Source: JACCXG01 sp963834305
GTDB lineage: Bacteria > Acidobacteriota > Vicinamibacteria > Vicinamibacterales > 2-12-FULL-66-21
Assembly (NCBI GenBank): GCA_963834305.1
Contig: CAWIAX010000002.1
Span: 1,860,001-1,924,000, forward strand
DNA: 64,000 bases
Reading direction: 5' to 3'
Shown here: piece after piece, positions 35,114 through 43,055 of the stretch
Layout: every line of letters begins with the position of its first letter
Position numbering within the stretch: position 1 is the stretch's first letter
Notes under the pieces: generated by a model
Told to the model about the DNA's origin: nothing
The model's input: the letters and a program-made list of their open reading frames with translations, nothing else
Databases searched by the model: none
Program-made: the position numbers and the translations under genes

Positions 35114-37765
35114 TTACTTCTCCACGTCTCCCGCGGTCCACGGCCGCTGGCGCCCTGCGCTGGCGGCGCGAACCCGGCTGACGGTTTCCGGCGGGATCGC
35201 TCCAGCCTCGTGTCCCCACGCGCTCCTGATGTACGTGAGGATCCCCGCGAGCTGCCCGTCTTCGAGCGTCCCCATGGCCGGCATCAGCAGGTCGCCCTGC
35301 AGGCCGTGGAGCACAATCCGCACGAGGGGCTCCGCGGGGCCAAGCACCCGCTTCGAGTGGCGGAGAGGCGGGGCGAGCCTCGGCATGCCGCTGCCGTCCG
35401 CCTGATGGCAGGGGGCGCAGTGGGTCAGGAACTCCTCGCTCCCGCCGGCGCCGTCCCTGGCCGGGACGCGTGCCGTCGCCACCGCTTCAGGAAGGCGGAG
35501 GCGGGCCGCCACGTCGACCAACTCGCGGGTCGGCGGTCCCGCCGCCCACCATCCTCTGATCAGCGTCACGAGACGATCCGGCACGTGCGGCACGGCGGCA
35601 CCTTGTGCGAGCCCGTCGCTGACGCCGGCAAGCAGCCGGGCGCGATGGGCCGGCGGCGCCATTTCCAGCAGCCGCGCGAGACGCGTCAGGCTTCGCGTGC
35701 TGATCTCCGGCGCATACCCCGTCTGCCACTCCGAGTAGTCGCCCTTGCCGCCGGGCATGCGGTTGCGCGGATGGCGTGCGTACGCCTGCCAGTCGATGTC
35801 GGGATCGTGGCGCGTGAACGACTGTTCGCCGCGGTCCGCGGCCAGGCGCCGTGCGATGCGCCCGGCCAGGTGCTCGGTGAACAGCGGCGCCTGCCAGACG
35901 CCAGCCTCCTCGAGCCAGGTGAGCACGGTGTCTGCCTCGCTGGCAATCGCGTTCTCCAGGGTCCACCAGATTCGCAGGGGTACGTGCGTGTCGGAGATGT
36001 CCTCCTGCCGCCGGATCAATCCCTGCAGCACGGCCAGCCGGTCCTTGATGTCGAGCCGTCCGGCCACCTGCGCGAGCTCACTCCTCACCTGAGCGTCCGG
36101 CTCCCGTTGCGCAAGCCTGACCAGCCGCGCGACCGGCCGCGTCGCCGTTGCCGGAGCCATCAGCCGCAGCGTCCACGCGCGCACGGCCGCATCTTCGTGG
36201 TCGAGAAGATCCAGGGCCCAGTCGCCGTCCATCCCGGCAATCAGGTTCGCCGCCCACAGCGCCTCGAGTGCAAGTTGCCCGCGCGCGGCCCCTGCAAGCC
36301 GCCGCAGCCGCGCCACCACCGAGCGATCCTGCCGTTCGCCGAGGAGCCGCCTGGCCTGGTCGCGATACCACTTCCTGGAGTCGCCCAGCAGCGTGATGAG
36401 CTCTTCGCTGCTGCGCTCGGACAGGCGCAACGGAGGAACCGGCTTGTGGTCGCGGGCGCGCAGGCGCCAGATCCGTCCGCACGACTTGTCCCACGTGTCG
36501 CGCGGGTCGGTGTGATCCATCCGGATGTCGCACCAGTCCGCCACGTACACCGCACCGTCCGGCCCGACAGCGGTGTCCACCGGCCGGAAGCTGCGGTCGC
36601 CGGTGGTCACCAGCGTGTCGGTGTCCACCGTCCTGAAGGTTGACCCGTCGGCCACGAGACGCGACGCCTGCATGCGGCTGGTCAGCGCCATGCCCGAGAT
36701 GATCTGGCCCTCGTAGCCGGGCAGCCTGCCGTCTTCGTACACGACGGAGGTCATGGCGAAGCGGGCCGGATCACCCTCGTGCGCCATGTGCGGAATGTAG
36801 CCGTAGGCGTGGGGCCTGGTGAACGGGCCGTGCTTCGGCCAGTTCTTCTGATAGCGGCCCCCCTCCACCCAGTGGAACCCGCGGCTGTTGCCGCCGTTGT
36901 CGCCCGAGAACGCCCGCCCCTTGCTGTCGAAGGACAGCGTCCACGGATTGCCGCCGCCCTGCGCGTGCAGCTCGAACACGTCACGCTCGGGGTGATAGCG
37001 CCAGACCGCCTGGCCGAGAAAGGCGATCCCCCTGACGTTGCCGGTGCTGGTGCTGCCGTGCACGCCGTAGAGCCAGCCGTCCGGACCCCACGTCAGGCTG
37101 TTGGCGAGCGAATGGGTATCTTCGAGGCCGAATCCCGCGAGGCGCACCTCCGGATCGCCGTCGGGCAAACCGTCGCCGGTGCGATCGCGGTAGAAGAGCA
37201 GATAGGGCGGGTTCATCACCCAGACGCCGCCGCGTCCGGTCAGCACGCTCGTGGTGATGTTCAGGCCGGTGATCACATCCGTGTGCGTGTCGAAGACGCC
37301 GTCGCCGTTGGTGTCCTCGAGCACGGTGATCTTGTCCGCCCCCCTGACATGGTGCGGCGGAGCGGCCGGCGTGCCGCTGTAACGCGCCCGCAGATACTGG
37401 TCGTAGGCGGTGATGTTCAGGCCGGCCGGGAAGGGGTACTGGAGATACTGCACGACCCACAGCCGCCCGCGATCGTCGAAGTGCAGGTCTACCGGCTGAC
37501 GGATGACGGGCTCGGATGCCACCAGGTCCATCGCCAGCCCGTCGATGGGTGTGAACGCCTTGCGCGCCTCCTCCGGCCGCGAGGCCCGCTCGCCCTGCAC
37601 CCAGTTGGTGAGCTTGTCACCACCGTGCTTCAGATAGATCGAGACGAACTCCTCGACCTCCGGACTGAAGGGCGCCGGCTCCTGCGCCGCCTGCGCCAGG
37701 CAGCCGGCGATCAGGCCGGCCGCGGCGAGGCCGGCCATCGAGCGACGGGACGAGGAGCTGGACAC
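35114..37765 (-). CDS. PVC-type haem-binding lipoprotein: propeller, HEAT-like region and cytochrome c domain
   Basis: An 883-residue protein (GTG start at 37765 after CCGGAGG). The N-terminus ends in a lipobox, LIAGC, so it is probably an outer-membrane or periplasmic lipoprotein. Residues about 40-470 form a six-bladed propeller like the PVC membrane-bound dehydrogenase domain (DLHFDDRGRLWVVQ, ITVLEDTNGDGVFDT, DTAVGPDGAVYVADWCD). A helical, HEAT-like segment follows. The C-terminus is a mono-haem cytochrome c with CAPCH and a distal Met in LLMPAMGTLEDGQ. Family members are thought to oxidise sugars or similar compounds and pass electrons to the respiratory chain; the substrate here is unknown. 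Confidence 0.87.
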   Translation of the reverse strand: MSSSSSRRSMAGLAAAGLIAGCLAQAAQEPAPFSPEVEEFVSIYLKHGGDKLTNWVQGERASRPEEARKAFTPIDGLAMDLVASEPVIRQPVDLHFDDRGRLWVVQYLQYPFPAGLNITAYDQYLRARYSGTPAAPPHHVRGADKITVLEDTNGDGVFDTHTDVITGLNITTSVLTGRGGVWVMNPPYLLFYRDRTGDGLPDGDPEVRLAGFGLEDTHSLANSLTWGPDGWLYGVHGSTSTGNVRGIAFLGQAVWRYHPERDVFELHAQGGGNPWTLSFDSKGRAFSGDNGGNSRGFHWVEGGRYQKNWPKHGPFTRPHAYGYIPHMAHEGDPARFAMTSVVYEDGRLPGYEGQIISGMALTSRMQASRLVADGSTFRTVDTDTLVTTGDRSFRPVDTAVGPDGAVYVADWCDIRMDHTDPRDTWDKSCGRIWRLRARDHKPVPPLRLSERSSEELITLLGDSRKWYRDQARRLLGERQDRSVVARLRRLAGAARGQLALEALWAANLIAGMDGDWALDLLDHEDAAVRAWTLRLMAPATATRPVARLVRLAQREPDAQVRSELAQVAGRLDIKDRLAVLQGLIRRQEDISDTHVPLRIWWTLENAIASEADTVLTWLEEAGVWQAPLFTEHLAGRIARRLAADRGEQSFTRHDPDIDWQAYARHPRNRMPGGKGDYSEWQTGYAPEISTRSLTRLARLLEMAPPAHRARLLAGVSDGLAQGAAVPHVPDRLVTLIRGWWAAGPPTRELVDVAARLRLPEAVATARVPARDGAGGSEEFLTHCAPCHQADGSGMPRLAPPLRHSKRVLGPAEPLVRIVLHGLQGDLLMPAMGTLEDGQLAGILTYIRSAWGHEAGAIPPETVSRVRAASAGRQRPWTAGDVEK

Positions 37766-37808
37766 AATCGACCTCCGGCCGACAACGGCGGCGGAGCCGA
37801 TTCTACTC

Positions 37809-38174
37809 TCACCGGGCGGGCGGCCGTCCGGCAGCCTCCCCCCTCGCGCGGACGACGGGCGGGAGCATCCGCGGCGCGGGCGAGCGCTGCAGCGACACCT
37901 GCTCGACGTGGATGTGCGCGCGGTGCCCGGGGACATTCCACAACACGCGGTAGCCGACCTGGCGGAGCACCTCGCTCAGGCCAGCCGGATCGGACGTGTG
38001 CAGATCGACGGCGACGCCGGCGTAGTGCGCCGACCCGCGCGCGTGAACATGGTCGTTGGCCGAGACCAGCCGGACGGTGTTGCCGGTCCGCGTGGCCCAG
38101 ATGTCCGCCAGGTCGAAGATGCGCATTGACTCGCGCGTCGTCAGGCGGACGGGCTCGCGGAGCCCGCGAATCAC
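37809..38174 (-). CDS. M15/LAS-like peptidase domain protein (121 aa)
   Basis: The frame starts with GTG 38174, overlapping the stop of the one-helix gene (GTGA). It contains SAHYAGVAVD (S48, H50, G53, D57), the SxHxxGxAxD zinc motif of the VanY/endolysin (LAS) metallopeptidases, and HIH (H87/H89), the third-ligand region. These enzymes cut peptidoglycan cross-links. The usual Glu just before the HxH is not evident (VLWNVPGHRAHIH), so activity is uncertain. It has no signal peptide of its own. The C-terminal 25 residues are Pro/Arg rich. The small size and the coupled membrane protein recall phage-type lysis pairs or a periplasmic wall-remodelling pair. Confidence 0.7.
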   Translation of the reverse strand: MIRGLREPVRLTTRESMRIFDLADIWATRTGNTVRLVSANDHVHARGSAHYAGVAVDLHTSDPAGLSEVLRQVGYRVLWNVPGHRAHIHVEQVSLQRSPAPRMLPPVVRARGEAAGRPPAR

Positions 38175-38395
38175 CGCGACGCGTCGAAAGGGGGCAGCGT
38201 GTACCCCTGCTTCGCGAGAAGGTCGCGCACGCCGTCGAGCGCCCGTCCCTGCACTTCGACCGCATCGGCCAGCCGGCCGTTCGCGGCGACCAGCGCCGCG
38301 GTCGTGCGCCGGTGTTCCACCATCAGCAGCCCGACGACGGCCGCCGCCACGAGCCACGGCAGGATGGCGTTCTTGAACTCGGACCAGATGTGCAT
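38171..38395 (-). CDS. Small one-helix membrane protein coupled to the M15-like gene
   Basis: A 74-residue protein starting at ATG 38395 behind GGGGAGGAG. It has one membrane helix (AILPWLVAAAVVGLLMV) near the N-terminus, followed by a charged, probably helical or coiled-coil stretch (RRTTAALVAANGRLADAVEVQ). It ends in FDASR. The shape resembles small phage spanin- or holin-like proteins and also single-span adaptors. It is not similar enough to name. Its stop codon overlaps the start of the M15-like gene. Confidence 0.6.
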   Translation of the reverse strand: MHIWSEFKNAILPWLVAAAVVGLLMVEHRRTTAALVAANGRLADAVEVQGRALDGVRDLLAKQGYTLPPFDASR

Positions 38396-38594
38396 GGCTC
38401 CTCCCGGGGAGGTCGTCCCCTGGCGATCGATGAGCGTTGAGAAACGCCCGGGCCTGCGCAAGGAGCGTGCCCCATCATCCGATTTGCCGAAAGAGGAAGC
38501 GCATCAAGACTTTGCCGGGGGCAGCCGTCGTCCGCGGCATCGCGCTCAGGCCGCCGGGACGTGTAATCCTTACACCCGCGGCCCGCTGAAGCCC
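38396..38594. other. Intergenic region, no gene seen
   Basis: About 200 bp between the one-helix protein gene and the FAH-family gene. It contains no ORF I can support and no clear hairpin, and it presumably holds the promoter of the coupled pair. Confidence 0.4.
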
Positions 38595-39434
38595 TCAGCG
38601 GCGCTCGGCCACGACCGTGTTGCGCAGGACGCCGATGCCCTCGATCTCCACCTCGAAGGTATCGCCAGGGCGCATGGCCTGCGTGGTCCCCGGCGTTCCG
38701 GTAAAGATCACGTCGCCCGGCTCCAGCGTCACGTATCGGCTGACGTAACTCACGATGGTGTCGATGGAGAAGATCAGCAGGTCGGTCGTCGTGTCCTGGA
38801 CGACCTTGCCGTTGAGCCGGCCGATCAGCCGCAGCTTCCGGTAGTCCGCGCCACGAACGAGCGCCGGACCGATCGGGCCGAAGGTGTCGGCCCCCTTGGC
38901 GCGGAACCACTGCAGATCCGCCTTCTGCCAGCTGCGCTCGCTCACGTCGTTGCACGGTGCCACGCCAAACACGTGGTCCCTGGCCTGGGCCTCGGTGATG
39001 TGCTTCGCGCGCCGGCCGATGACCACGCAGACCTCGGCCTCGTAATGCACCGTGGTCGCGTCGGCGGGGTAGACAATGTCGGCGCCGTGGCCCACCAGCG
39101 ACGTCGGCAGCTTCGCGAACAGGCCCACATAAGGCGCCGCGGACTGCTGGCCGATGTGGCTCCGGTAGTTCAGACCGGCCGCGATGACCTTCTTCGCCTC
39201 GGCTGGGGGCAGCAGCGTGACGTCCGCGAGCTTGTGGGTGCGGCCGTCAGGGGTGGCCGCGTCGAAGACGTTGCCCTTCAGCTCGCGAATGGTGTCCCCT
39301 TCGAGCAGGCCCCAGGCGATCCGGCCGGCGGACTCGTACTTGACGTAGCGGGTCAGCGTCTGCGCCGCGGAGATCGCGGGCAGGCAGAAAAGCAGCGCGC
39401 CAGCAACGGCGGCTATCGGTACCATTGACATCAT
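38595..39434 (-). CDS. Exported fumarylacetoacetate-hydrolase family protein
   Basis: A 279-residue protein with the FAH C-terminal fold: AAGLNYRSHI, then VHYEAEVCVVIGRRAKHI carrying the metal-binding glutamates, GVAPCNDVSERSWQ with the Asp ligand, and FTGTPGTTQAMRPGDTFEVEIEGIG at the end. Relatives hydrolyse or decarboxylate acylpyruvates and aromatic ring-cleavage products with Mg or Mn. Unusually it begins with a clear signal peptide (PIAAVAGALLFCLPAISAAQ). The family is otherwise cytosolic, so this member probably works in the periplasm. AGGAGG precedes the start; ATG codons at 39434, 39431 and 39425 are all possible. The substrate is unknown. Confidence 0.85.
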   Translation of the reverse strand: MMSMVPIAAVAGALLFCLPAISAAQTLTRYVKYESAGRIAWGLLEGDTIRELKGNVFDAATPDGRTHKLADVTLLPPAEAKKVIAAGLNYRSHIGQQSAAPYVGLFAKLPTSLVGHGADIVYPADATTVHYEAEVCVVIGRRAKHITEAQARDHVFGVAPCNDVSERSWQKADLQWFRAKGADTFGPIGPALVRGADYRKLRLIGRLNGKVVQDTTTDLLIFSIDTIVSYVSRYVTLEPGDVIFTGTPGTTQAMRPGDTFEVEIEGIGVLRNTVVAERR

Positions 39435-39458
39435 GACCGCCTCCTGAACCCCCTCACC

Positions 39459-41189
39459 TCAGAATCCGCCGCCGCCGCCACCGCCGAAGCCGCCGCCGCT
39501 CGATCCGCCACCCCCGAAGCCCGATCCGCCACTGCTTCGCGGCGAGGACGCCATCGCGGTCGCCGCCTGTGCCGACATCGCGCCGAGACTGCTCGTGAAG
39601 GTGCCCGGCCGGAACGTGTGCACGCCGGCCGGACCGCTGTACCACTGCGGCGGTTCCTTGGAGATGCCCTCGAACGCCCTGGCCCAGTTGTCCTCGACGC
39701 CGAGCGCCATGGCATACGGCAGGAACTTCTCGAACATCTCCGGCGTCCGGACCATCCGATTCAGGCGATCCGACTCGACCCGCGAGAGGAACTCCTGGAA
39801 GCCCAGCACCTTTTCCAGCTCGCGCGTACCGCGGGCCGTCCGGGACGGCATGAACCAGCCGAACAGGACGATGATGAGGCCGGAGAGGATGCCCGCCACG
39901 ATACCGGCCGCCGGCTGCATGCCGAAGGTGATCATCACCGTGGCGCCGGCGATCGCCAGAAGGCCGCCCACCACCGCGCCCGCCACGATGAACAGGAGCC
40001 GCACGCGATCGGGCCGGCCGGTGTAGAAGCGGCGGCCGACGAGCATGTCGTAGAGGTCGTCCTTCAGTCCCGGGAGGTGCTTGTAAAACCTGTTCTTCAG
40101 GTCGGACAGGCTCACGGAGTCGAGCTGGCCGCTGAACATGGCCTCCAGCATGGCTCGCTCGTGCGACTTCAGGTCCGTCCAGCCGCTCCGCGGCTTCCTG
40201 AGCGTGAACGTGTAGTCCTGGCTCGAAAACAGGCCGAAGAAGCGCTCGTCGCTGGTCTCGGCGATGTGCAGGTAGCCGCGCACCGCGAGGTCGACGATGG
40301 TCGCGGTGATGTCGCGCATGTCCGGCTTGCCGTCCACCAGCGTTCCGAGCTCCGCCGGCGTCATCTCGCCGGGCGGCTCGTATTGGGTGGCGATTGGCGC
40401 CAGTGCGGGGTCGCGGCCGCGCTTGCGCCACAGTTGCAGCATCCCGAGGAACACCAGCGGCGGGAGCGCCAGCGGCAGGTTGCTGTAGACCAGCCTCGCC
40501 GTCCGTTCGGCCGCGGTCGGACGATGGACGATGCCGGGGTTCCAGCCAACCACCACGGTGAGGCCTTCGCGGAAGCCGAGGCCGCGCTCGGATTGGACCC
40601 GCACGCCGGCCGGCTCGACGGACACCGGCGAGCGCTCGGTGGACCCGTACGCGCCGCGGAATGCCGTCGCACGTACGCCGGACACGCCTGGGGGCAGCCG
40701 CACGTGCGCCGAGGCCGCCTCGATCGGCATGTCCCATTCGTCTCCCGTCACGTTCCAGTACAGCTCGTCGTGCTCGTCGAAGAAGCGCAGCCCGTTCGCC
40801 ACGCGGTAGCGCAGCTTCACCGTCCTGGTTGCGTCCGTCGCGTCCGGGATCCAGATCTTCAGCTTTCTGTAATGGCGCTGGCGGCTGCTCTCGTAGCGCA
40901 GCTCGCGCCCCTCGTCGTCTGTCACCGCTTCGATGTCGAGGCGGAGCGTGTAGTTCAGCCCCTGCGGCGTCCGGTATTCGACCGGGATCGTGCGGAAGAG
41001 ACCGTTCCAGGAGCCCGTGAACCGCGCGACGATCGCCTCCTCGACGACGACCGACCCATCGGCCGCGACATCGATGGCGGCGTGGAAGCTGCTGATGACG
41101 AGCGTGCGCTGGGCGGCGGCTGGGGCGGCGGCCAGCAGGACGATCCCCAGAACCAGCGCCCGAACCGGCGCCCGAACGAGCCGGATCAA
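39459..41189 (-). CDS. DUF2207 membrane protein with Gly-rich tail
   Basis: I start this at TTG 41189, overlapping the LemA stop (TTGA). That gives a signal peptide (ALVLGIVLLAAAPAAAQ) and 576 residues. The extracytoplasmic DUF2207 domain (VISSFHAAIDVAADGSVVVE, WNGLFRTIPVEYRTPQG) is followed by a membrane helix (NLPLALPPLVFLGMLQLW), a cytosolic winged-helix-like region, two more helices (RLLFIVAGAVVGGLLAIAGA, AGIVAGILSGLIIVLFGWFM) and a glycine-phenylalanine tail (GGGFGGGGGGGF). LemA-DUF2207 pairs are widespread. Their role is not settled, but envelope stress or quality control is suspected. Confidence 0.85.
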   Translation of the reverse strand: MIRLVRAPVRALVLGIVLLAAAPAAAQRTLVISSFHAAIDVAADGSVVVEEAIVARFTGSWNGLFRTIPVEYRTPQGLNYTLRLDIEAVTDDEGRELRYESSRQRHYRKLKIWIPDATDATRTVKLRYRVANGLRFFDEHDELYWNVTGDEWDMPIEAASAHVRLPPGVSGVRATAFRGAYGSTERSPVSVEPAGVRVQSERGLGFREGLTVVVGWNPGIVHRPTAAERTARLVYSNLPLALPPLVFLGMLQLWRKRGRDPALAPIATQYEPPGEMTPAELGTLVDGKPDMRDITATIVDLAVRGYLHIAETSDERFFGLFSSQDYTFTLRKPRSGWTDLKSHERAMLEAMFSGQLDSVSLSDLKNRFYKHLPGLKDDLYDMLVGRRFYTGRPDRVRLLFIVAGAVVGGLLAIAGATVMITFGMQPAAGIVAGILSGLIIVLFGWFMPSRTARGTRELEKVLGFQEFLSRVESDRLNRMVRTPEMFEKFLPYAMALGVEDNWARAFEGISKEPPQWYSGPAGVHTFRPGTFTSSLGAMSAQAATAMASSPRSSGGSGFGGGGSSGGGFGGGGGGGF

Positions 41190-41740
41190 AACTTCACCTG
41201 CGGCACCTCCCTCTCGGCGCCGGCAATCTCGAAGAACTCGCGCTCCGTGAAGCCGAACAGGCCGGCGACGAGGTTGGACGGGAACTGCTGGATCTTCGTG
41301 TTGAGGTCGCGCACGACCGCGTTGTAGTAGCGGCGGGCGTTCTGCACCGCCTCCTCGACCTGCGCCAGCGTGCCCTGGAGCTGCGCGAAGTTCTCCGCCG
41401 CGCGCAGCTGCGGATAGGCTTCGGCCAGCGCGAACAATCCGCGCAGCGCCGTCGTCAGGGCGCCCTCGGCCTGGCCCCGCTCGGCCGGCCCGGCGCCCTG
41501 CGCCGACACCGCCCGGTTGCGCGCGCTGACCACGGCCTCGAGCGTCTGCCGCTCGTGGCTGGCGTACCCCTTCACGGTTTCGACCACGTTGGGGATGAGA
41601 TCGGTGCGGCGCTTGAGCTGGACGTCGATGTCGGCCCAGGCGTTCTTCGCCTGGACGTTCAGCCGCACGAGCCCGTTGTAGATGGCGATGACGGCCACCG
41701 CGGTGAGCGCGAGGAGCGCGAGGACGACAATCAGTAGCAT
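41186..41740 (-). CDS. lemA: LemA family protein
   Basis: A 184-residue protein with one N-terminal membrane helix (LLIVVLALLALTAVAVIAIYN) and a long helical domain typical of LemA: VQAKNAWADIDVQLKRRTDL, IPNVVETVKGYASHE, FAQLQGTLAQVEEAVQNAR and YYNAVVRDLNTKIQQFPSNL. The position of the helix places the domain outside the cytoplasm. It is the first gene of the LemA-DUF2207 operon and has GGAGA ahead of the ATG. Confidence 0.93.
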   Translation of the reverse strand: MLLIVVLALLALTAVAVIAIYNGLVRLNVQAKNAWADIDVQLKRRTDLIPNVVETVKGYASHERQTLEAVVSARNRAVSAQGAGPAERGQAEGALTTALRGLFALAEAYPQLRAAENFAQLQGTLAQVEEAVQNARRYYNAVVRDLNTKIQQFPSNLVAGLFGFTEREFFEIAGAEREVPQVKF

Positions 41741-41983
41741 CGGTCAGGTCTCCGTGCGGCCGTCTCGGGACGAAGCCGCGTGCGCTCGCCGCGGGGGTGA
41801 GGCTGTGGTTGCCAGTGGTCCCCAAGCATATATGCGCCCGCCGCCCGCATTTCTGCTTGCCCGCCGGAGCACCTTCGTCTATTATCCAGCTCTTCCGCAA
41901 GTCATCTCAGAAGTCGGAACGGGCTGACATTCCCCCGCCGCTGCAGGGGCGGACCCTTCCCGACCGTTCGCCCAGGGGGCGGC

Positions 41984-42991
41984 ATGGGAAGAAGCGCTAC
42001 GGTCATTGCCCTGTTCGGAGTCCTGTCGTGTGGTGGTGACGCGCCAGCTCCACGAACGCCGGCCGCACCGACCCCGGCCCCTCCTGCCGCGCCGGCGCAA
42101 CCGGTGAACAGCTGGTCGGTGGCAGGGACGCTCCTCGACACCGTCGGCCGGCAGCCGATTGCGGGGGCAAGCGTGGCACCCACGTGGGAACTGGCGGCCG
42201 TGCAGACGTCCTCGGATGGTTCGTATGAGCTTGCAGCGCCTGCGAGTCCGCCGACCAACCCGTATCGGCTGACGCTCTCCGGAGCGGATCTCCTGTCGCG
42301 GGAGGTGTGGGTGAGCTGGCAGCGGGGGCCGCGCACGAGTGTGACCCTCGATGTAATCCGCAATCGAGCCCCCTTTTCACTGGACTTTTACCGGCAGCTG
42401 GTGCGCGGCACGTACGACGAACCGGACAAGATGTACCCGAGCTACCGGCTGATGCAGGCGCCGAAGTTCTATCTGAAGACGATCGATCAGAACGGCCGTC
42501 CCGTGGAACCGGAAGTGCTTGCGGTGGTGCAGGAAGCGCTCGGTCGGGCGGTGCGGGAGTTCTCCGGCGGGTCGATGTCGGCGACGCTCGAGACGGGCAC
42601 GGAAACGCGCGCGCAGGCGGCCGGCTGGATCAATGTGGACGTCCGGCGCGACCCGAACGAGCGGCGCACGTGCGGCTTCGCCAACATCGGCGCCGATCCC
42701 GGGTCGATTACCCTCAACAACGACGTCTGCTCGTGCGGCAGCAACAAGATTCCCGGGGCACTGGTCGTCCACGAAGTCGGCCATGCGATGGGCTTCTTTC
42801 ACGTGTCGGACCGGAACAGCGTGATGTACCCCTACCTTCCGGGGAACTGTCCACCCGGTCAGCTGTCGGCTGCCGAAAAGTTCCACGCCGCCATCGCCTA
42901 CGCCCGCCCGCGCGGCAACCGCGATCCCGACACCGATCCCACCTACGGGCAGTTCGCCGCGCCGCAGGCCGTGATCACGATGTACCGCTGA
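41984..42991 (+). CDS. Metzincin-type metalloprotease lipoprotein
   Basis: A 335-residue protein with a lipoprotein signal (VLSCGG) and a Pro/Ala-rich linker. A carboxypeptidase-regulatory-like beta domain follows (VAGTLLDTVGRQPIAGASVA). The catalytic part has the complete zinc motif HEVGHAMGFFH at about residue 262, the long HExxHxxGxxH form of metzincins. It is followed by a Met-turn (DRNSVMYPY), so it resembles matrixins (M10) and related secreted proteases. Cysteines in RRTCGF and DVCSCGS may form bridges. A copy of its last 14 codons survives at 44679, showing a paralogue once lay next door. Confidence 0.82.
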   Translation: MGRSATVIALFGVLSCGGDAPAPRTPAAPTPAPPAAPAQPVNSWSVAGTLLDTVGRQPIAGASVAPTWELAAVQTSSDGSYELAAPASPPTNPYRLTLSGADLLSREVWVSWQRGPRTSVTLDVIRNRAPFSLDFYRQLVRGTYDEPDKMYPSYRLMQAPKFYLKTIDQNGRPVEPEVLAVVQEALGRAVREFSGGSMSATLETGTETRAQAAGWINVDVRRDPNERRTCGFANIGADPGSITLNNDVCSCGSNKIPGALVVHEVGHAMGFFHVSDRNSVMYPYLPGNCPPGQLSAAEKFHAAIAYARPRGNRDPDTDPTYGQFAAPQAVITMYR

Positions 42992-43055
42992 CGCGGTGGG
43001 GGACGGCGGCGGGCGCGGCCGGCAGCGGGTCGCGTCGACCTTTGGGAGACTTCGC

